A stretch of 64,000 bases of DNA from Flavobacterium gelidilacus DSM 15343 (GTDB lineage: Bacteria > Bacteroidota > Bacteroidia > Flavobacteriales > Flavobacteriaceae). Under the pieces are notes generated by a model. It saw only the letters and a program-made list of their open reading frames with translations, was not told the DNA's origin and searched no databases. Positions within the stretch are counted from its first letter, which is position 1; each line of letters opens with the position of its first letter. A program made the position numbers and the translations under genes. Below, in pieces: positions 9,480 through 19,354 of this stretch. Location: contig NZ_KE383903.1 of assembly GCF_000422685.1 (NCBI RefSeq), positions 449,402 through 513,401 on the forward strand. The letters run 5' to 3'.

Positions 9480-9684
9480 AAATCCCTTTAAATTTTGCTA
9501 CACAAATATAGTATATTCAAGTATTGAATTGTAGAATTATACCCTAATTTTTTGCTAAATGTTTAAAAATTTCTCAATATCAACACTTTTGATTTAAGAA
9601 GTCTCAAAAACCAAAGCTATGTTCCTGAATTGCTTGCTTTTAATTTTTTTGCCAAATTGTGTTAACTTATGCTAATTACTATAC

Positions 9685-9712
9685 TTTGTTTTTTTAAACA
9701 TTTGTACATTTG
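9685..9712 (+). promoter_or_regulatory. Promoter of the lipoprotein-mfd pair
   Basis: TTTG at 9685-9688 and TACATTTG at 9705-9712 are 16 bases apart, slightly short of the usual 19. They sit just before the lipoprotein gene. The rest of the gap 9480-9684 shows no gene or clear structure. Confidence 0.5.
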
Positions 9713-9729
9713 TAATCCAATTGAAATTT

Positions 9730-10374
9730 ATGTATAAATCTATTGTCGTTTTATTTCTATCAATTTTCTTGTTTTCGTGTGAAAAAGATAATACAAAAGC
9801 TGAAAACGAAAAAATTATTGCGAAAAACACCCAAACCTTTAATTTGGTTAATTCGGTGTGGAATTTAAAAACACCAACACTTTCTCCAACAGCACAAAAT
9901 GAAGTCGCAAATTGGAATGAATGGCAACAATTTGTTATTGAAGTAAATCAAAAACCAAAAAGCAATTTAACGGCTTTTCAATTGAAAACTAAGAATATAT
10001 CTTCAAAAATTGATTCCCTTCAGTTAAATATTCCACCTCAATTTGACAAACCTCAAGTTAAAAGTAGAATTGCAGCTTTAAATACGAAAATTAAAATGCT
10101 TGATACATTTATTCATTTAACAGATGTGCCTCAAAACAAAATTAAAGCGTTAATTCCCGAAATAAACGAAGAAATTAGTGCTTTAGTTGGTCAATGGGAA
10201 GAAATTATTGTTAAAAAAAGAATACCCAAAGAAGTTGGTGAAGAATACATGATTAAAGCTTTAGATACTGCTAGAAATGCAAACCCTGAATTGATGATGG
10301 AGAAAATGAAACAGCAAGATTCTATAAATAATTCACTAAACAAAAGGAAATCTCCTTTTATAAATAAAAAATAG
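9730..10374 (+). CDS. Lipoprotein of unknown function, upstream of mfd
   Basis: A 214-residue predicted lipoprotein with signal MYKSIVVLFLSIFLFSC, Cys17 being the lipid site. The body is helical, charged and rich in Lys/Gln, with no motif I recognise. I choose the ATG at 9730; a TTG three codons upstream would lie only about nine bases from the -7 box. The gene ends four bases before mfd, so the two are probably cotranscribed. A functional link to repair is not implied by anything in the sequence. Confidence 0.7.
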   Translation: MYKSIVVLFLSIFLFSCEKDNTKAENEKIIAKNTQTFNLVNSVWNLKTPTLSPTAQNEVANWNEWQQFVIEVNQKPKSNLTAFQLKTKNISSKIDSLQLNIPPQFDKPQVKSRIAALNTKIKMLDTFIHLTDVPQNKIKALIPEINEEISALVGQWEEIIVKKRIPKEVGEEYMIKALDTARNANPELMMEKMKQQDSINNSLNKRKSPFINKK

Positions 10375-10378
10375 TTTT

Positions 10379-13300
10379 TTGAAACCTGAAATAGCCAATT
10401 CTTATCTAAAATCTGCAAAAATTTCTGCTTTTGCCGAATCGTTAGCGCACCAAAATCAAAAAATTCATGCCAAAGGTTTATTGGGTTCTTCGATTTCCTT
10501 TGTGATTCAAGCCTTGTTTGAAAAAACAGAATTACCGTTTCTGCTCTTGTTTAATGACAAGGAAGAAGCGGCTTATTATTTAAATGATTTAGAATCGCTT
10601 ATCAATACAAATGATGTGTTGTTTTATCCAGGTTCATACAGAAGACCATATCAAATTGAAGAAACAGATAATGCTAATATTTTGCTTCGTGCAGAAGTAT
10701 TAAATCGAATAAATTCTAGAAAAAAACCGGCAATTATCGTTTCTTATCCTGAAGCCTTATTTGAAAAAGTGGTTACTCGAAAAGAATTAGAAAAAAACAC
10801 TTTAAAGGTTTCCATAAACGATAAATTATCAATTGATTTTATTAACGAAACCCTTTTTGAATACAATTTCAAAAGAGTAGATTTTGTAACTGAACCCGGA
10901 GAATTCTCTGTTCGTGGTGGAATTATTGATGTATTCTCTTTTTCTAACGATCATCCTTACAGAATTGAATTTTTTGGAAACGAAGTTGATAGCATCAGAA
11001 GTTTTGATGTGGAAACCCAACTTTCAGTTGAAAAACTAAAGAAAATTTCAATTATTCCTAATGTTGAAAATAAGTTTTTAGATGAAAATCGTGAAACATT
11101 TCTGAATTATATCAATGATAAAACTGTCATTTTTACTCAGAATACAGAATTAGTTTGCAATCAATTAGATAAATTATTTGCAAAAGCCATTGAAGCTTTT
11201 GATAAACTTTCGAAAGATATCAAACACGCTCAACCAAAAGAATTGTTTGTCAATCAAGAGCAATTTTTAAAACAAGCGCTAAATTTCAATATAGTTGAAT
11301 TAAATAACACCGCTTTATTCAAAACAACGAAGGAATTTGAATTTCACATTCAACCTCAACCTTCTTTTAATAAGCAATTTGATTTATTACTGAATAATTT
11401 AAGTGAAAATCATTTCAACGGAATTAAGAATTATTTGTTCTGTTCCAATCAAAATCAAGCCAATCGTTTTCATGATATTTTTGAAGATTTGGATGAGGAA
11501 AATCACGAAAGTGTAAGAAAGCAATATAAAACAGTTGTTTTATCAATTTATCAAGGTTTTATCGATGAAGAATTACAAATAGCTTGTTATACTGATCATC
11601 AAATTTTTGAACGTTATCACAAGTTCAACATCAAGAGTAATTACTCTAAAAAACAAACCATTACGCTTAAAGAATTAACTTCTTTGAATGTTGGTGATTA
11701 TGTTACACATATTGATCACGGAATTGGAAAATTTGGTGGTTTACAAAAAATTCAGGTTGAAGGAAAAACCCAAGAAGCTATTAAAATCGCTTACGCTGAT
11801 AATGATATCGTTTATGTAAGTATTCATTCCTTACACAAGATTTCGAAGTTTAATGGAAAAGACGGAATTGCTCCAAAAATCTACAAATTAGGAAGTAGTG
11901 CTTGGAAAACTTTAAAACAAAAAACTAAAGCTCGTGTAAAACATATTGCATTTAATTTGATTCAATTGTATGCGAAACGAAGATTGGAAAAAGGATTTCA
12001 ATTTGCACCGGATAGTTATTTACAAAAAGAATTAGAAAGTTCTTTCATTTATGAAGATACACCCGATCAAATTACCGCTACAGCTGATGTAAAAGCTGAT
12101 ATGGAAAACGAACGACCAATGGATCGATTAGTTTGTGGTGATGTTGGTTTTGGAAAAACAGAAGTCGCAATCCGTGCTGCATTTAAAGCTGTTGATAATG
12201 GAAAACAAGTTGCTATTTTAGTTCCAACTACAATTTTGGCTTATCAACATTATAGAACTTTTACAGAACGTTTGAAAGAAATGCCAGTAACGGTGAGTTA
12301 TTTAAACCGATTTAGAACTGCGAAACAAAAAGCTGAAACCATAAAAGAATTAGCTGAAGGAAAAGTTGATATCATTATTGGAACTCATCAATTAGTTAAT
12401 AAAAATGTAGTTTTTAAAGATTTAGGTTTATTGATTGTGGATGAAGAGCAAAAGTTTGGGGTTAACGTAAAAGATAAATTAAAAACCATTGCTGCGAATG
12501 TTGATACATTGACATTAACGGCAACTCCAATTCCGAGAACTTTGCAGTTTTCATTGATGGCTGCCCGTGATTTATCTGTAATTACAACGCCTCCACCAAA
12601 TCGTTATCCGATTGAAACCAATGTTATTCGTTTTAGTGAAGAATTAATTCGTGATGCCATTACTTATGAAATTCAGCGAAATGGTCAAGTTTTCTTTATT
12701 AATAATCGAATAGAAAACATCAAAGAAGTTGCAGGAATGATTCAAAGATTAGTGCCAGATGCACGAGTTGGAATTGGTCACGGACAAATGGATGGTAAAA
12801 AGTTAGAAGAATTAATGCTAGCTTTTATGGAAGGAGAATTTGATGTTTTAGTAGCAACAACTATTATTGAAAGCGGTTTAGATGTACCAAACGCGAATAC
12901 GATTTTCATCAATAATGCAAATAATTTTGGTTTATCAGATTTGCATCAAATGCGTGGAAGAGTTGGTCGTAGTAATAAAAAAGCGTTTTGTTATTTTATA
13001 ACGCCACCATATTCAATGATGACAAGTGAAGCTCAAAAACGTATTAATGCTTTAGAGCAATTCAGCGAATTAGGAAGTGGTTTTAACATTGCCATGAAGG
13101 ATTTAGAAATTCGTGGTGCTGGAGATTTATTAGGTGGTGAACAAAGTGGTTTTATGAATGATATTGGTTTTGATACGTATCAAAAAATCATGAATGAAGC
13201 CATTGATGAATTGAAAGAAAACGAATTCAAGGATTTATATGTAACTGAAAACGATATTGAAACTAAAGAATTTGTAAAAGACATATTGATTGATGCTGAT

Positions 13301-13732
13301 TTTGAATTGTTATTTCCAGATGATTATATCAATAGTGTTTCGGAACGATTGGCTTTGTATAACGAATTAGGAACTATAAAAACCGAAGAACAATTACTAG
13401 CTTTCGAACAAAAACTAATTGACAGATTTGGAGCTCTTCCAAAACAAGCTATAGCTTTATTAAATAGTGTTCGAATAAAATGGATTGCAACCCGAATAGG
13501 TCTAGAAAAACTAATCATGAAACAAGGCAAAATGATTGGTTATTTCATAAGTGATCAGCAATCTAATTTTTATCAATCCCAACGATTTATAAAAGTTATG
13601 CAATTTGTGCAACACAATGGAAACATTTGCAAACTAAAAGAAAAAGACACTAAAAACGGATTACGCTTATTGCTAACTTTTGATAATGTAAAAAGTATTA
13701 ATAAGGCTTTGGAATTGATGCAACGGTTTTAG
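10379..13732 (+). CDS. mfd: Transcription-repair coupling factor Mfd
   Basis: A 1117-residue ATP-dependent translocase that removes RNA polymerase stalled at DNA damage and recruits UvrA. Domains in order: UvrB-like N-terminal region (1 to about 350); the CarD-like RNA-polymerase-interaction domain starting near 437 (VGDYVTHIDHGIGKFGG); a RecG-like motor with Walker A GFGKTEVA near 588, DEEQ near 688, TATPIPRT near 714 and MRGRVGR near 857; and the C-terminal TRCF domain. The start is a TTG at 10379, the only usual start codon after the in-frame TAA at 10361, and the translated N-terminus matches the expected domain beginning. It follows the lipoprotein gene by four bases and abuts the convergent gene with no gap. 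Confidence 0.96.
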   Translation: MKPEIANSYLKSAKISAFAESLAHQNQKIHAKGLLGSSISFVIQALFEKTELPFLLLFNDKEEAAYYLNDLESLINTNDVLFYPGSYRRPYQIEETDNANILLRAEVLNRINSRKKPAIIVSYPEALFEKVVTRKELEKNTLKVSINDKLSIDFINETLFEYNFKRVDFVTEPGEFSVRGGIIDVFSFSNDHPYRIEFFGNEVDSIRSFDVETQLSVEKLKKISIIPNVENKFLDENRETFLNYINDKTVIFTQNTELVCNQLDKLFAKAIEAFDKLSKDIKHAQPKELFVNQEQFLKQALNFNIVELNNTALFKTTKEFEFHIQPQPSFNKQFDLLLNNLSENHFNGIKNYLFCSNQNQANRFHDIFEDLDEENHESVRKQYKTVVLSIYQGFIDEELQIACYTDHQIFERYHKFNIKSNYSKKQTITLKELTSLNVGDYVTHIDHGIGKFGGLQKIQVEGKTQEAIKIAYADNDIVYVSIHSLHKISKFNGKDGIAPKIYKLGSSAWKTLKQKTKARVKHIAFNLIQLYAKRRLEKGFQFAPDSYLQKELESSFIYEDTPDQITATADVKADMENERPMDRLVCGDVGFGKTEVAIRAAFKAVDNGKQVAILVPTTILAYQHYRTFTERLKEMPVTVSYLNRFRTAKQKAETIKELAEGKVDIIIGTHQLVNKNVVFKDLGLLIVDEEQKFGVNVKDKLKTIAANVDTLTLTATPIPRTLQFSLMAARDLSVITTPPPNRYPIETNVIRFSEELIRDAITYEIQRNGQVFFINNRIENIKEVAGMIQRLVPDARVGIGHGQMDGKKLEELMLAFMEGEFDVLVATTIIESGLDVPNANTIFINNANNFGLSDLHQMRGRVGRSNKKAFCYFITPPYSMMTSEAQKRINALEQFSELGSGFNIAMKDLEIRGAGDLLGGEQSGFMNDIGFDTYQKIMNEAIDELKENEFKDLYVTENDIETKEFVKDILIDADFELLFPDDYINSVSERLALYNELGTIKTEEQLLAFEQKLIDRFGALPKQAIALLNSVRIKWIATRIGLEKLIMKQGKMIGYFISDQQSNFYQSQRFIKVMQFVQHNGNICKLKEKDTKNGLRLLLTFDNVKSINKALELMQRF

Positions 13733-14392
13733 TTAAACATTCTTTAAATCCTTAATAACTCTAAAAGCAATATCAACTTGTTGTTCACTTACTAAAAAAG
13801 TAAATTCATTTGAAGTAGAAATCACCTCATAAAGTACGATACCTTCCCAAGCTAAACGTTGAAAAATGTAGTAGTAAACACCAGGCACATTTACATTTTC
13901 ATTGGGTAGTTTTATAGTAATAGATGATAAATCTTTTAACTTTTGTATTTGTTTTTCTCCAGTAAAAAGTTCTTCAATAGTTCTATCCATTGAATTACTC
14001 AACACAATATTGATTTCATTAACACCACGGGAAGAAGTATAAAAAACATCTTTTTGAAGATTGATTTTTGTAATTAATTCGGCATGTTTATTCAAAATTG
14101 AATCCGAAATAGCATAAGTATAATCATTTAAAGAAGAACGAACTGTTATTTCACCAATATTCTTGATTACTTTAATGACTTTATGATTTATTTTAAAATC
14201 TAATTCTTCTGTCAACCTCTTTAAAGCCATTACAACAGCACCTTGCTTAATGTCTTTACCCAATTGTTTTTCCACTTCTGGCATCATATTCCTAGCTAAA
14301 GAAGTAAGATTAATTATTCCTTCAGATAATGAATTTAATAAAAACGGTTTTGTTTTTAAATAATGCTCTACAAAAGATGATACGGTCTTCAT
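13733..14392 (-). CDS. ACT-like domain protein with N-terminal helical region
   Basis: A 219-residue cytosolic protein. Residues 1-80 look like a small helical, possibly winged-helix region (SLARNMMPEVEKQLGKDIKQGAVVMALKRL). Residues about 90-219 have the repeated beta-alpha-beta character of two ACT domains, as in aspartate kinase regulatory parts (DLSSITIKLP...VPGVYYYIFQRLAWEGIVLYEVIS). ACT domains bind amino acids. Such proteins are sometimes annotated as aspartate kinases in flavobacteria, but no kinase domain is present. It may be a ligand-sensing regulator. It is convergent with mfd and heads toward no obvious partner gene. Confidence 0.6.
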   Translation of the reverse strand: MKTVSSFVEHYLKTKPFLLNSLSEGIINLTSLARNMMPEVEKQLGKDIKQGAVVMALKRLTEELDFKINHKVIKVIKNIGEITVRSSLNDYTYAISDSILNKHAELITKINLQKDVFYTSSRGVNEINIVLSNSMDRTIEELFTGEKQIQKLKDLSSITIKLPNENVNVPGVYYYIFQRLAWEGIVLYEVISTSNEFTFLVSEQQVDIAFRVIKDLKNV

Positions 14393-14453
14393 TTATAAAA
14401 TTTTTGCAATGATACAAAATAAAAACAAATTGTTACAGTTATAACAATATATT

Positions 14454-14813
14454 TTAAAAATAATAAAAGGCTTCTTCAATATGCTCAATATCAATAGCCG
14501 ATTTAGTGTAATGAATCGCAATAATATCAAAACGAACTGTTACATCTAAATCTTTACTAACCACATATTCATTTATAGCTTTTACCAGTAATTGGATCTT
14601 TTTTGGTTTTACAAAATCTTGTGGTAATCCAAACTCTAAACTAGATCGCGTTTTGACTTCAACTACAGCTAAAATTCCTGTCTTTTGCGCAATAATATCT
14701 ACTTCTGCTTTTTGAAAACGCCAATTTCTATCGAGAATTTCATAACCGCTTTTACGCAAGAAATCAACAGCTAAATCTTCTCCTAATTGTCCTAATTCGT
14801 TATGCTCTGCCAT
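14454..14813 (-). CDS. yraN: YraN family endonuclease-like protein (UPF0102)
   Basis: A 119-residue protein with the UPF0102 signatures: GEDLAVDFLRKSGYEILDRNWRF near the N-terminus, then AEVDIIAQKTGILAVVEVKTR, which carries the nuclease-like E-x(n)-D-x(n)-E-x-K pattern, and an F-D-I-I segment near the end. The family has a Holliday-junction-resolvase-like fold and unknown cellular role. Length is typical. It lies between an ACT-like gene and an LD-carboxypeptidase on the same strand, with 70 bases before the start. Confidence 0.88.
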   Translation of the reverse strand: MAEHNELGQLGEDLAVDFLRKSGYEILDRNWRFQKAEVDIIAQKTGILAVVEVKTRSSLEFGLPQDFVKPKKIQLLVKAINEYVVSKDLDVTVRFDIIAIHYTKSAIDIEHIEEAFYYF

Positions 14814-14883
14814 TGTTTTTTAGTCTTCAGTTAGCTTAATATTTTAAAAATTTCTTTAATTTCTCAAATCAGTGTTCCAAAAA

Positions 14884-15843
14884 TTAATCTTTAAATTTTA
14901 AAATAACTTTTTCTTGGCTCACTTCAAAATCAACTTGTTTTCCTAAAATAAGTGTTCGATTATCTTTCATATGTCCAGCCGGAAAATCAAAACAAACAGG
15001 AATATTATACTCTTTTGCAATAGCAGTAATAATTTGCACAGCGTTTTGTCCAAACGGAATTTCATTATCATGCATATCAGTCATTCCTCCAACAATTAAT
15101 CCGTTTACGTTTTCAAAATAACCATTGCGTTTTATATTTTGCATCATTCGATCAATATGATATAAATATTCGTCTAAATCTTCAATATAAAGTATCTTGT
15201 TTTTAGTATCCAAAGAAGATTTTGATCCTAACAAACTATATAAAATCGATAAATTTCCTCCAACCAATTCTCCTGAAGTTTTTCCTTGAATATCATATGA
15301 TTTTGAAGGAATTGAATATTCTATATGTTCTCCAAATAATGCTTTTCTTAATGTTTCTTTCACTTCATCAGAAGCTTTTGGAACCGTAAAAGGCATAATA
15401 CAATGCAAAGAAGCTACTCGTTCTGCATTGGCTTGTGAATGTAAAACCGTGACATCACTAAAACCCATTATCCATTTCGGATTTTTCTTGAATTTAGTAA
15501 AATCAAGTAAATCAACCATTCTAACCGTTCCATAACCACCACGAGCACACCAAATTGCTTTGATGTTATCATCATCCATCATGTTTTGAAAATCAGCAGC
15601 TCTTTCTAAATCAGTTCCTCCTAATTGACAACTATCTAAACCTATTGTTGCACCCAATTTTATTTTTAAACCCCAAGATTCTAACAATTCTTTAGCAGGA
15701 ATGGCATCTTCTGGGAAAAATTTTCGAGCAGTACAAACAATAGCAACGGTGTCGCCTTTTTTTAAATAAGGTGGGATTTTCATCTTCTTTTGGGAATAAG
15801 AAAGGTTAAAAATTAATAACACTAAAAAAGTAAATCGATACAT
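14884..15843 (-). CDS. LD-carboxypeptidase, peptidase family S66
   Basis: A 319-residue exported enzyme with a short signal peptide (MYRFTFLVLLIFNLSYSQ). The S66 family, including E. coli LdcA, cuts the L-Lys/Dap-D-Ala bond of muropeptide tetrapeptides during peptidoglycan recycling. Seen motifs are the ARGGYGTVR loop, the nucleophile Ser in MGFSDVT, the Glu in LYIEDLDEYLYHIDRM, and the catalytic His in GHMKDNRTLILG. The signal peptide points to a periplasmic protein, whereas E. coli LdcA is cytosolic. Divergent from metG. Confidence 0.87.
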   Translation of the reverse strand: MYRFTFLVLLIFNLSYSQKKMKIPPYLKKGDTVAIVCTARKFFPEDAIPAKELLESWGLKIKLGATIGLDSCQLGGTDLERAADFQNMMDDDNIKAIWCARGGYGTVRMVDLLDFTKFKKNPKWIMGFSDVTVLHSQANAERVASLHCIMPFTVPKASDEVKETLRKALFGEHIEYSIPSKSYDIQGKTSGELVGGNLSILYSLLGSKSSLDTKNKILYIEDLDEYLYHIDRMMQNIKRNGYFENVNGLIVGGMTDMHDNEIPFGQNAVQIITAIAKEYNIPVCFDFPAGHMKDNRTLILGKQVDFEVSQEKVILKFKD

Positions 15844-15887
15844 TGTCAGATTTCTTTATCTCAAAAGTAAACAAAATCTAAATTAAA

Positions 15888-15919
15888 TTCGATAATTCAT
15901 GCTTAAACAATTATTTTTG
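15888..15919 (+). promoter_or_regulatory. Promoter of metG
   Basis: TTCG at 15888-15891 and TATTTTTG at 15912-15919 are 20 bases apart. The -7 box is an exact TAnnTTTG match 19 bases before the metG start. Confidence 0.55.
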
Positions 15920-15938
15920 TACTCAAATTAAAATCATA

Positions 15939-17993
15939 ATGATACAAAATCCAAAAAGATATACAATTACAGCAGCCTTACCTTACACTAATGGTCCAAT
16001 TCATATTGGTCATTTAGCTGGAGTTTATGTGCCAAGTGATATTTATTCAAGATATTTAAGATTACAAGGAGAAGATGTTGCTTTTATTTGTGGAAGTGAT
16101 GAACACGGTGTTGCCATTTCTATGAAAGCTAAAAAAGAAGGCATTACACCACAAGAAGTAATTGATAAATATGACGGAATTATTCGTCAATCTTTTATAG
16201 ATTTCGGAATTTCATTTGATAATTATTCAAGAACGTCATCTAAAATTCATCATGATACTGCGCAAGAATTCTTTAGAAAATTATATGATCAAGGTGATTT
16301 TATTGAAGAAGTAACCGAGCAATTATACGATGCAAAAGCTGACCAATTTCTAGCGGATAGATTTGTAACAGGAACTTGTCCAAAATGTGATAATCCTGAA
16401 GCTTATGGTGATCAATGTGAAAAATGTGGTTCCACTTTAAACGCAACAGATTTAATAAATCCTAAATCAACTATAACCGGAGAAACTCCAACATTAAAAG
16501 AAACAAAACATTGGTTTTTACCTTTAGATAGATACCAAGATTTTCTTCAAAAATGGATTTTAGAAGGTCACGCAAAAGACTGGAAAACAAATGTTTTAGG
16601 TCAAGTAAAATCGTGGTTAGATGATGGTCTAAAACCAAGAGCTGTAACACGTGATTTAGATTGGGGAATTGACGTTCCGGTTGAAGGTGCTGAAGGAAAA
16701 AAATTATACGTTTGGTTTGATGCTCCAATTGGTTACATTTCTTCCACAAAAGAATGGGCTGCCAAAGAAGGAAAAGATTGGGAACCTTATTGGAAAGATG
16801 CTGATACAAAATTAGTTCACTTTATTGGAAAAGATAATATTGTGTTTCATTGTATCATTTTTCCAGCGATGCTAAAAGCTGAAGGAAGTTATATTTTACC
16901 TGATAATGTTCCTGCTAATGAATTTTTAAATTTAGAAGGAAATAAACTTTCGACATCTAAAAACTGGGCTGTTTGGTTGCACGAATATTTACAAGATTTT
17001 CCAAACCAACAAGACGTTTTGCGTTATGCTTTAACAGCAAATGCTCCGGAAACAAAAGATAATGACTTTACTTGGAAAGATTTTCAGGCAAGAAATAATA
17101 ATGAATTAGTAGCTGTTTTTGGAAACTTCATCAATCGTGTTGTGGTTTTAACTAACAAATATTATGACGGAATTGTTCCAAGTCCAAATGAATTTACTGA
17201 AGTTGATGAAGCAACTTTAACGGAATTAAAAGCTTATCCTAATGTGATTTCAAGTTCCATTGAACGTTATCGTTTTAGAGAAGCTTTAGGAGAAATGATG
17301 AACGTTGCTCGTTTAGGAAATAAATATTTAGCAGACGAAGAACCATGGAAAATGGTAAAAGAAAATCCAGAAAGAGTAAAAACACAAATGTATGTTGCGC
17401 TTCAAATTTCAGCTGCTTTGAGTGTTTTAGCTGAACCTTTCTTGCCTTTTTCTTCAACAAAATTAGAAAATATGCTGAACTGTAAATTAGCTTGGAATGA
17501 TGTTTCAACAAGTTCAGATTTACTAATTGCAGGACATAAAATTGGTCAAGCCGAATTACTTTTCTCAAAAATTGAAGATGAAGAAGTTCAAAAACAAGTT
17601 GATAAATTACTAGCAACTAAAAAAGCAAATGAAATGGAAAATGCAAAAGCAGAGCCACAAAAAGAAGTGTCAACTTTTGAAGATTTCTCTAAATTAGACA
17701 TCAGAGTTGGAACAATTTTAGAAGCAGAAAAAATGCCAAAAGCCAACAAACTTTTAGTTTTAAAAGTAGATACAGGAATTGATATTCGCACAATAGTTTC
17801 TGGAATTGCAGAACATTTTTCACCCGAAGAAGTTGTTGGAAAACGTGTGACAGTTTTAGTTAATTTAGCACCAAGAGCTTTACGTGGTGTAGAAAGTGCT
17901 GGAATGATCTTAATGACAAACAACGCTGAAGGAAAGTTAGTTTTCGTAAATCCTGATGCTGATGGAGTTGTTAATGGTGCTTTGATTTCGTAA
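15939..17993 (+). CDS. metG: Methionyl-tRNA synthetase
   Basis: A 684-residue class I synthetase charging tRNA-Met. The HIGH motif (HIGH, residues 22-25) and the KMSKS-type motif KLSTS (near 337) are present. A zinc knuckle C-P-K-C-x(9)-C-E-K-C is near 147-163. The C-terminal 105 residues (from about 580, [21 protein letters not shown]) form the tRNA-binding OB domain that makes the long, dimeric form. It starts a likely plus-strand transcript. A palindromic repeat begins at the first base after the stop codon, followed by a RAYT transposase, HAD and HDAC-like genes. Confidence 0.97.
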   Translation: MIQNPKRYTITAALPYTNGPIHIGHLAGVYVPSDIYSRYLRLQGEDVAFICGSDEHGVAISMKAKKEGITPQEVIDKYDGIIRQSFIDFGISFDNYSRTSSKIHHDTAQEFFRKLYDQGDFIEEVTEQLYDAKADQFLADRFVTGTCPKCDNPEAYGDQCEKCGSTLNATDLINPKSTITGETPTLKETKHWFLPLDRYQDFLQKWILEGHAKDWKTNVLGQVKSWLDDGLKPRAVTRDLDWGIDVPVEGAEGKKLYVWFDAPIGYISSTKEWAAKEGKDWEPYWKDADTKLVHFIGKDNIVFHCIIFPAMLKAEGSYILPDNVPANEFLNLEGNKLSTSKNWAVWLHEYLQDFPNQQDVLRYALTANAPETKDNDFTWKDFQARNNNELVAVFGNFINRVVVLTNKYYDGIVPSPNEFTEVDEATLTELKAYPNVISSSIERYRFREALGEMMNVARLGNKYLADEEPWKMVKENPERVKTQMYVALQISAALSVLAEPFLPFSSTKLENMLNCKLAWNDVSTSSDLLIAGHKIGQAELLFSKIEDEEVQKQVDKLLATKKANEMENAKAEPQKEVSTFEDFSKLDIRVGTILEAEKMPKANKLLVLKVDTGIDIRTIVSGIAEHFSPEEVVGKRVTVLVNLAPRALRGVESAGMILMTNNAEGKLVFVNPDADGVVNGALIS

Positions 17994-18035
17994 AGACGTT
18001 GCAATGCAACGTCTCCACTATTGCAATGCAAGGTC
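17994..18035. repeat. RAYT-type palindrome and partial second copy
   Basis: Right after the metG stop, AGACGTTGCA (17994-18003) and TGCAACGTCT (18005-18014) form a perfect 10-bp inverted repeat around one A. A second, weaker unit with TTGCAATGCAA and a GTCT end lies at 18021-18035. Both precede the RAYT transposase gene, as REP elements do. The TTG at 17999 lies inside the first palindrome and is not a start. Confidence 0.75.
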
Positions 18036-18055
18036 TCGTTATTAATAATATACCT

Positions 18056-18661
18056 ATGTCCAAAAATTATAAAAACAAATACCGAATCGAATCTTTAAGA
18101 CTCAAAAACTGGGATTATAGAAATAATGGTGCTTACTTTATAACTATTTGTACTGGAAACAGAAAACATTATTTTGGTGAAATTGAAAATAATAACAATC
18201 AAAAAATAATGCTTTTAAATGAAATCGGAACCATTGCAGAAAATTTTTGGTTAGAAATACCTAACCATTTTCCGTTTGTTGAATTAGGTAATTTTGTTGT
18301 TATGCCAAATCATATACATGGAATACTGATAATAAACTCGTTACAAAATGACAACTTAAATTTGTTGCAATGTAACGATTCCAATGAAAAACCATCTATG
18401 GCAATTAATGAATCTTTGCAATGCAACGATTCTACGAATACATATTTTTCAAAAATATCACCGAAACCTGGTTCTGTTTCAACAATTATTCGTTCTTATA
18501 AATCTGTTGTTACAAAAAATGCACGCTTAATCAATTCAGATTTTAATTGGCAGTCTAAATTTTATGATATAATTATTAAAAACTCGATTTCATTTGAACG
18601 AATTCAAACTTATATTGAAAACAATCCTTCTAATTGGAAAGAAGATAAATTTTACAACTAA
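18056..18661 (+). CDS. REP-associated tyrosine transposase (RAYT), Y1/HUH family
   Basis: A 201-residue single-domain Y1 transposase of the IS200-like TnpA_REP group. The HUH metal motif is His86/His88 in VMPNHIHGI and the catalytic Tyr is probably Tyr148 in IIRSYKSVVTK. The C-terminal segment IQTYIENNPSNWKEDKF is typical of Bacteroidota RAYTs. No paired IS ends or orf partner are present, which fits a domesticated RAYT. I start at the ATG at 18056; the open frame runs back into the palindrome at 17999. Between the HUH and Tyr motifs, residues 103-127 contain two copies of LQCNDS encoded by the repeat itself (see the internal repeat entry). It sits between metG and a HAD gene and ends exactly where the HAD start begins. 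Confidence 0.88.
   Translation: MSKNYKNKYRIESLRLKNWDYRNNGAYFITICTGNRKHYFGEIENNNNQKIMLLNEIGTIAENFWLEIPNHFPFVELGNFVVMPNHIHGILIINSLQNDNLNLLQCNDSNEKPSMAINESLQCNDSTNTYFSKISPKPGSVSTIIRSYKSVVTKNARLINSDFNWQSKFYDIIIKNSISFERIQTYIENNPSNWKEDKFYN
18364..18434 (+). repeat. RAYT palindrome units inside the RAYT coding sequence
   Basis: Two copies of a unit close to TTGCAATGCAACGATTC occur in frame: GTTGCAATGTAACGATTC (18364-18381) and TTTGCAATGCAACGATTC (18415-18432). Both are read as LQCNDS. They share the TTGCAATG-AACG core with the intergenic palindrome at 17994-18014. They lie in the variable linker between the HUH and Tyr motifs. Confidence 0.7.
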
Positions 18662-19348
18662 ATGAACCCAAAAATAATAGCTTTCGACGCAGACGATACA
18701 CTTTGGCACAACGAACCTTATTTCGATGAAGCTCAAGAACGATTTTGTCAATTATTTCAAGATTTTGCTTCTAGTCAAGAGATTTTGGGTTTAATTTTAA
18801 ACCATCAAGTTAAGAACTTACCTCTATATGGTTTTGGAATAAAAGCCTTTACACTTTCCATGATTGAGGTTGCTTTGCAATTAACCAATCATCAAATTTC
18901 TGGAAAAGGTATTGAACAAATTATAACTATTGGTAAAGATTTATTGCAAAAACCTGTTGAATTATTACCAAATGTAGAAGACGTTTTAAAAGAACTTAAT
19001 GGCAAGTACAAATTAGTTGTTGCTACAAAAGGTGATTTGAAAGACCAACACAGAAAATTACACGATTCCGGAATTGGACATTATTTTCACCATATTGAAG
19101 TTTTGAGTGACAAAGCCGAATTAGACTATTCCAAAATGTTTGGCCGTTTAGAATGCAAAACAAATGATTTCTTAATGATCGGAAATTCGTTAAAATCTGA
19201 TGTCTTACCCATTCTAAATTTAGGTGGTTTTGGAATTCACATTCCTTATCACACGACTTGGGAATATGAAAAAATTGATTTCGAAATTGAACATAAAAAC
19301 TTTTTAGCACTTTCAAATGTAAAAGAAGTTTTGAATGTTCTAGACTAG
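18662..19348 (+). CDS. HAD superfamily hydrolase
   Basis: A 228-residue cytosolic phosphatase-like protein. Motif I is FDADDTLW with nucleophile Asp9 and acid Asp11; motif II is the Thr in VVATKGD near residue 121; motif III/IV is GNSLKSDV with the late acidic pair. A helical cap domain lies at about 20-95. HAD enzymes of this type act on small phosphometabolites such as phosphoglycolate; the substrate here cannot be told. The ATG follows the RAYT stop directly, so translation may be coupled. Confidence 0.88.
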   Translation: MNPKIIAFDADDTLWHNEPYFDEAQERFCQLFQDFASSQEILGLILNHQVKNLPLYGFGIKAFTLSMIEVALQLTNHQISGKGIEQIITIGKDLLQKPVELLPNVEDVLKELNGKYKLVVATKGDLKDQHRKLHDSGIGHYFHHIEVLSDKAELDYSKMFGRLECKTNDFLMIGNSLKSDVLPILNLGGFGIHIPYHTTWEYEKIDFEIEHKNFLALSNVKEVLNVLD

Positions 19349-19354
19349 TTCTAT

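Noticed and set aside
9480..9684. Possible small RNA between tdh and the lipoprotein gene
   Set aside because: No promoter-terminator pair or strong stem was found by eye; only AT-rich sequence.
17588..18031. 147-residue minus-strand frame under the end of metG and the palindrome
   Set aside because: Antisense to the conserved tRNA-binding domain of metG; no independent support.
17999..18055. TTG-started extension of the RAYT gene
   Set aside because: The start would lie inside the palindrome, and the added residues are just the translated repeat.
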